Assembly (NCBI GenBank): GCA_022710165.1
Contig: JAKLHL010000091.1
Coordinates: 1 to 6,044 of the forward strand
DNA from: Bdellovibrionales bacterium
Lineage (GTDB): Bacteria > Bdellovibrionota > JAFGOL01
DNA: 6,044 nt
Direction of reading: 5' to 3'
Notes under the pieces: model-generated
What the model was told of the DNA's origin: nothing
What the model saw: only the letters and a program-made list of their open reading frames with translations
Database searches by the model: none
Shown: positions 5,060-6,044 of the stretch, piece after piece
Position numbering within the stretch: position 1 is the first letter of the stretch
How the letters are laid out: each line of letters starts with the position of its first letter
Program-made: the position numbers and the translations under genes

Positions 5060-6044
5060 TAGCTTGTTCAGATCCAAAGGACTGCAATGACATCAAGAGG
5101 GACCTCTGCGGGTCTAGCCCTGATCACGAGCTTGATGTCTACACGGTTAGCACACAGGCTGCCGCAGAGTATGCGTCTGCCACATCAAGACCAGACCTGA
5201 TCTTTTCCGATGAATCTATAGGTCTGTCACTTTTTTCGTCGCTGGAAAAGAAAGGCATAGACAGTGCCAAGGTCCTCATATCCTCTGAAATGGATTTTGA
5301 ATCAATAAAGAAGGCTATAAATACTGCCGGTGTATGTCGTCTGCTAAAAAGACCTTGGACGGACAAGGATATCCGCTGGGCGCTTGAGGGCGGGTTGGAG
5401 CATCTTGATGTCTCAAGGGTACAGGGAGGACTTGTTGAAAAAGCCAAAGCAAGGTCCGCATATCTTGAAAAACTAAGGACCATGCTTGAGACCCAGGAAA
5501 AAGAAAAGGACACGAGTATCAGCGTATATAGCGGCATGTTGAGAAGCAAGAAAGATGAGTGCGAAGTTATGAACAAGGTCTTGAGCCATGTGCCAGGGTT
5601 GAGCTCGGTCGACGAGATAGAGGAATTCCTGTGCAGGACGATAGCGCCATTCACAGGCATAAGCGATATTAATATAGTCCTTAATGATTCGGGCGTTAGT
5701 GCTGGAGCAGGCTCGGGTGGCATATCCCTGCCTCTTTTTTGTTCTGGCTGTTTGTTCGGCCATATAGTTTTCTTTAAATCAGGGATAGATGCTTTCCTCT
5801 TCTCTCAGGAACAGTTGTCGTTCCTTGATAAGGTGTCCGACGTTGTTGCAATATCAGTAGAAAGGATATTAAGGCTTTCTGTGCTGGAAAAATTAAAGAA
5901 ACAGTGGGACGCGGTATTCAGCTCAATAAGTGACCCCATAATAGTTATAGACTCTGAATATAAGATATTGAGGGCCAACAAGGTCTTTGAGGAACTTGTG
6001 GGACAGGACCTGGAAAATATAGCCGGCAGGAAATGCTACGAGGT
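5041..6044 (+). CDS. sensor protein with degenerate receiver, GAF-like and PAS domains (N-terminal 334 residues; 3' end outside window)
   Basis: The frame is open from TTG 5041 to the window edge (334 codons plus two bases) and has no ATG at its beginning. Residues 3-121 have the receiver fold: strand INVLIA, phospho-acceptor candidate Asp57 in PDLIFSD, and the terminal KRPW (103-106) followed by an amphipathic helix. The acidic pair before Pro (normally DD) is Cys9-Ser10, leaving only Asp11, and the conserved lysine before PW appears as Arg104, so Mg2+-dependent phosphorylation is doubtful. Residues 130-180 are a coiled-coil-like linker. About 188-280 looks like a GAF domain (Ser/Gly-rich loop 217-227, LPLFCSGCLFGHIVFF). 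From 288 a PAS domain begins (AVFSSISDPIIVID, ILRANKVFEELVG, AGRKCYEV). A C-terminal histidine kinase core is expected but not seen. It overlaps the upstream gene by 19 bases, implying translational coupling and a shared pathway. Confidence 0.87.
   Translation, partial: MSINVLIACSDPKDCNDIKRDLCGSSPDHELDVYTVSTQAAAEYASATSRPDLIFSDESIGLSLFSSLEKKGIDSAKVLISSEMDFESIKKAINTAGVCRLLKRPWTDKDIRWALEGGLEHLDVSRVQGGLVEKAKARSAYLEKLRTMLETQEKEKDTSISVYSGMLRSKKDECEVMNKVLSHVPGLSSVDEIEEFLCRTIAPFTGISDINIVLNDSGVSAGAGSGGISLPLFCSGCLFGHIVFFKSGIDAFLFSQEQLSFLDKVSDVVAISVERILRLSVLEKLKKQWDAVFSSISDPIIVIDSEYKILRANKVFEELVGQDLENIAGRKCYE

Noticed and set aside
5139..5763. Minus-strand frames of 194 and 96 codons
   Set aside because: They are shadows of the plus-strand receiver-GAF-PAS frame, which begins at a TTG and so is easily overlooked. 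The plus frame shows three domains in order and a GAGGTGA ribosome-binding site.

Overview
This window most likely comes from a Gram-negative (diderm) bacterium of moderate GC content. Three predicted secreted beta-strand-rich proteins of outer-membrane type, strong AGGAGG ribosome-binding sites, simple TTGACA/TATAAT-like promoters and intrinsic hairpin terminators support this. I cannot place the phylum from sequence alone; the soluble histidine kinase, the receiver-GAF-PAS protein and the lysine/alanine-rich envelope protein would fit a deltaproteobacterial-type or candidate-phylum lineage. No mobile element, CRISPR array or integration signature is visible.

Left part (1-1300): two consecutive minus-strand genes encode small secreted beta-barrel-like proteins that are clearly paralogous (the leftmost is cut by the window edge). 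The hairpin that ends the first-transcribed paralogue (302-778) also carries promoter elements for the second one, which has no Shine-Dalgarno sequence and may be read from a leaderless mRNA. Divergent from them, a strong promoter drives tRNA-Phe(GAA), followed 26 bases later by a 62-residue charged protein with its own ribosome-binding site. A two-way terminator separates that unit from the convergent gene to its right.

Middle (1312-4190, minus strand): a 412-residue envelope protein with a signal peptide, a pair of cysteines, a lysine/alanine-rich helical segment, a Pro/Thr/Ala linker and a C-terminal beta-strand-rich region; upstream of it, a cytoplasmic histidine kinase with a helical N-terminal sensor-like domain, a coiled coil and a complete HisKA/HATPase core.

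Right part (4268-6044, plus strand, divergent from the kinase): a MinD/Mrp/Nbp35-like protein that keeps an N-terminal four-cysteine cluster but has lost the P-loop lysine, the switch aspartates and the C-terminal CxxC of the family. It is translationally coupled, with a 19-base overlap and a TTG start, to a sensor protein with a degenerate receiver, a coiled coil, a GAF-like domain and a PAS domain that runs off the window. The divergent kinase, the apparently ATPase-defective cysteine-cluster protein and the pseudo-receiver sensor form the most unusual unit here. A signalling module sensing redox state or Fe-S status is an attractive but unproven reading.
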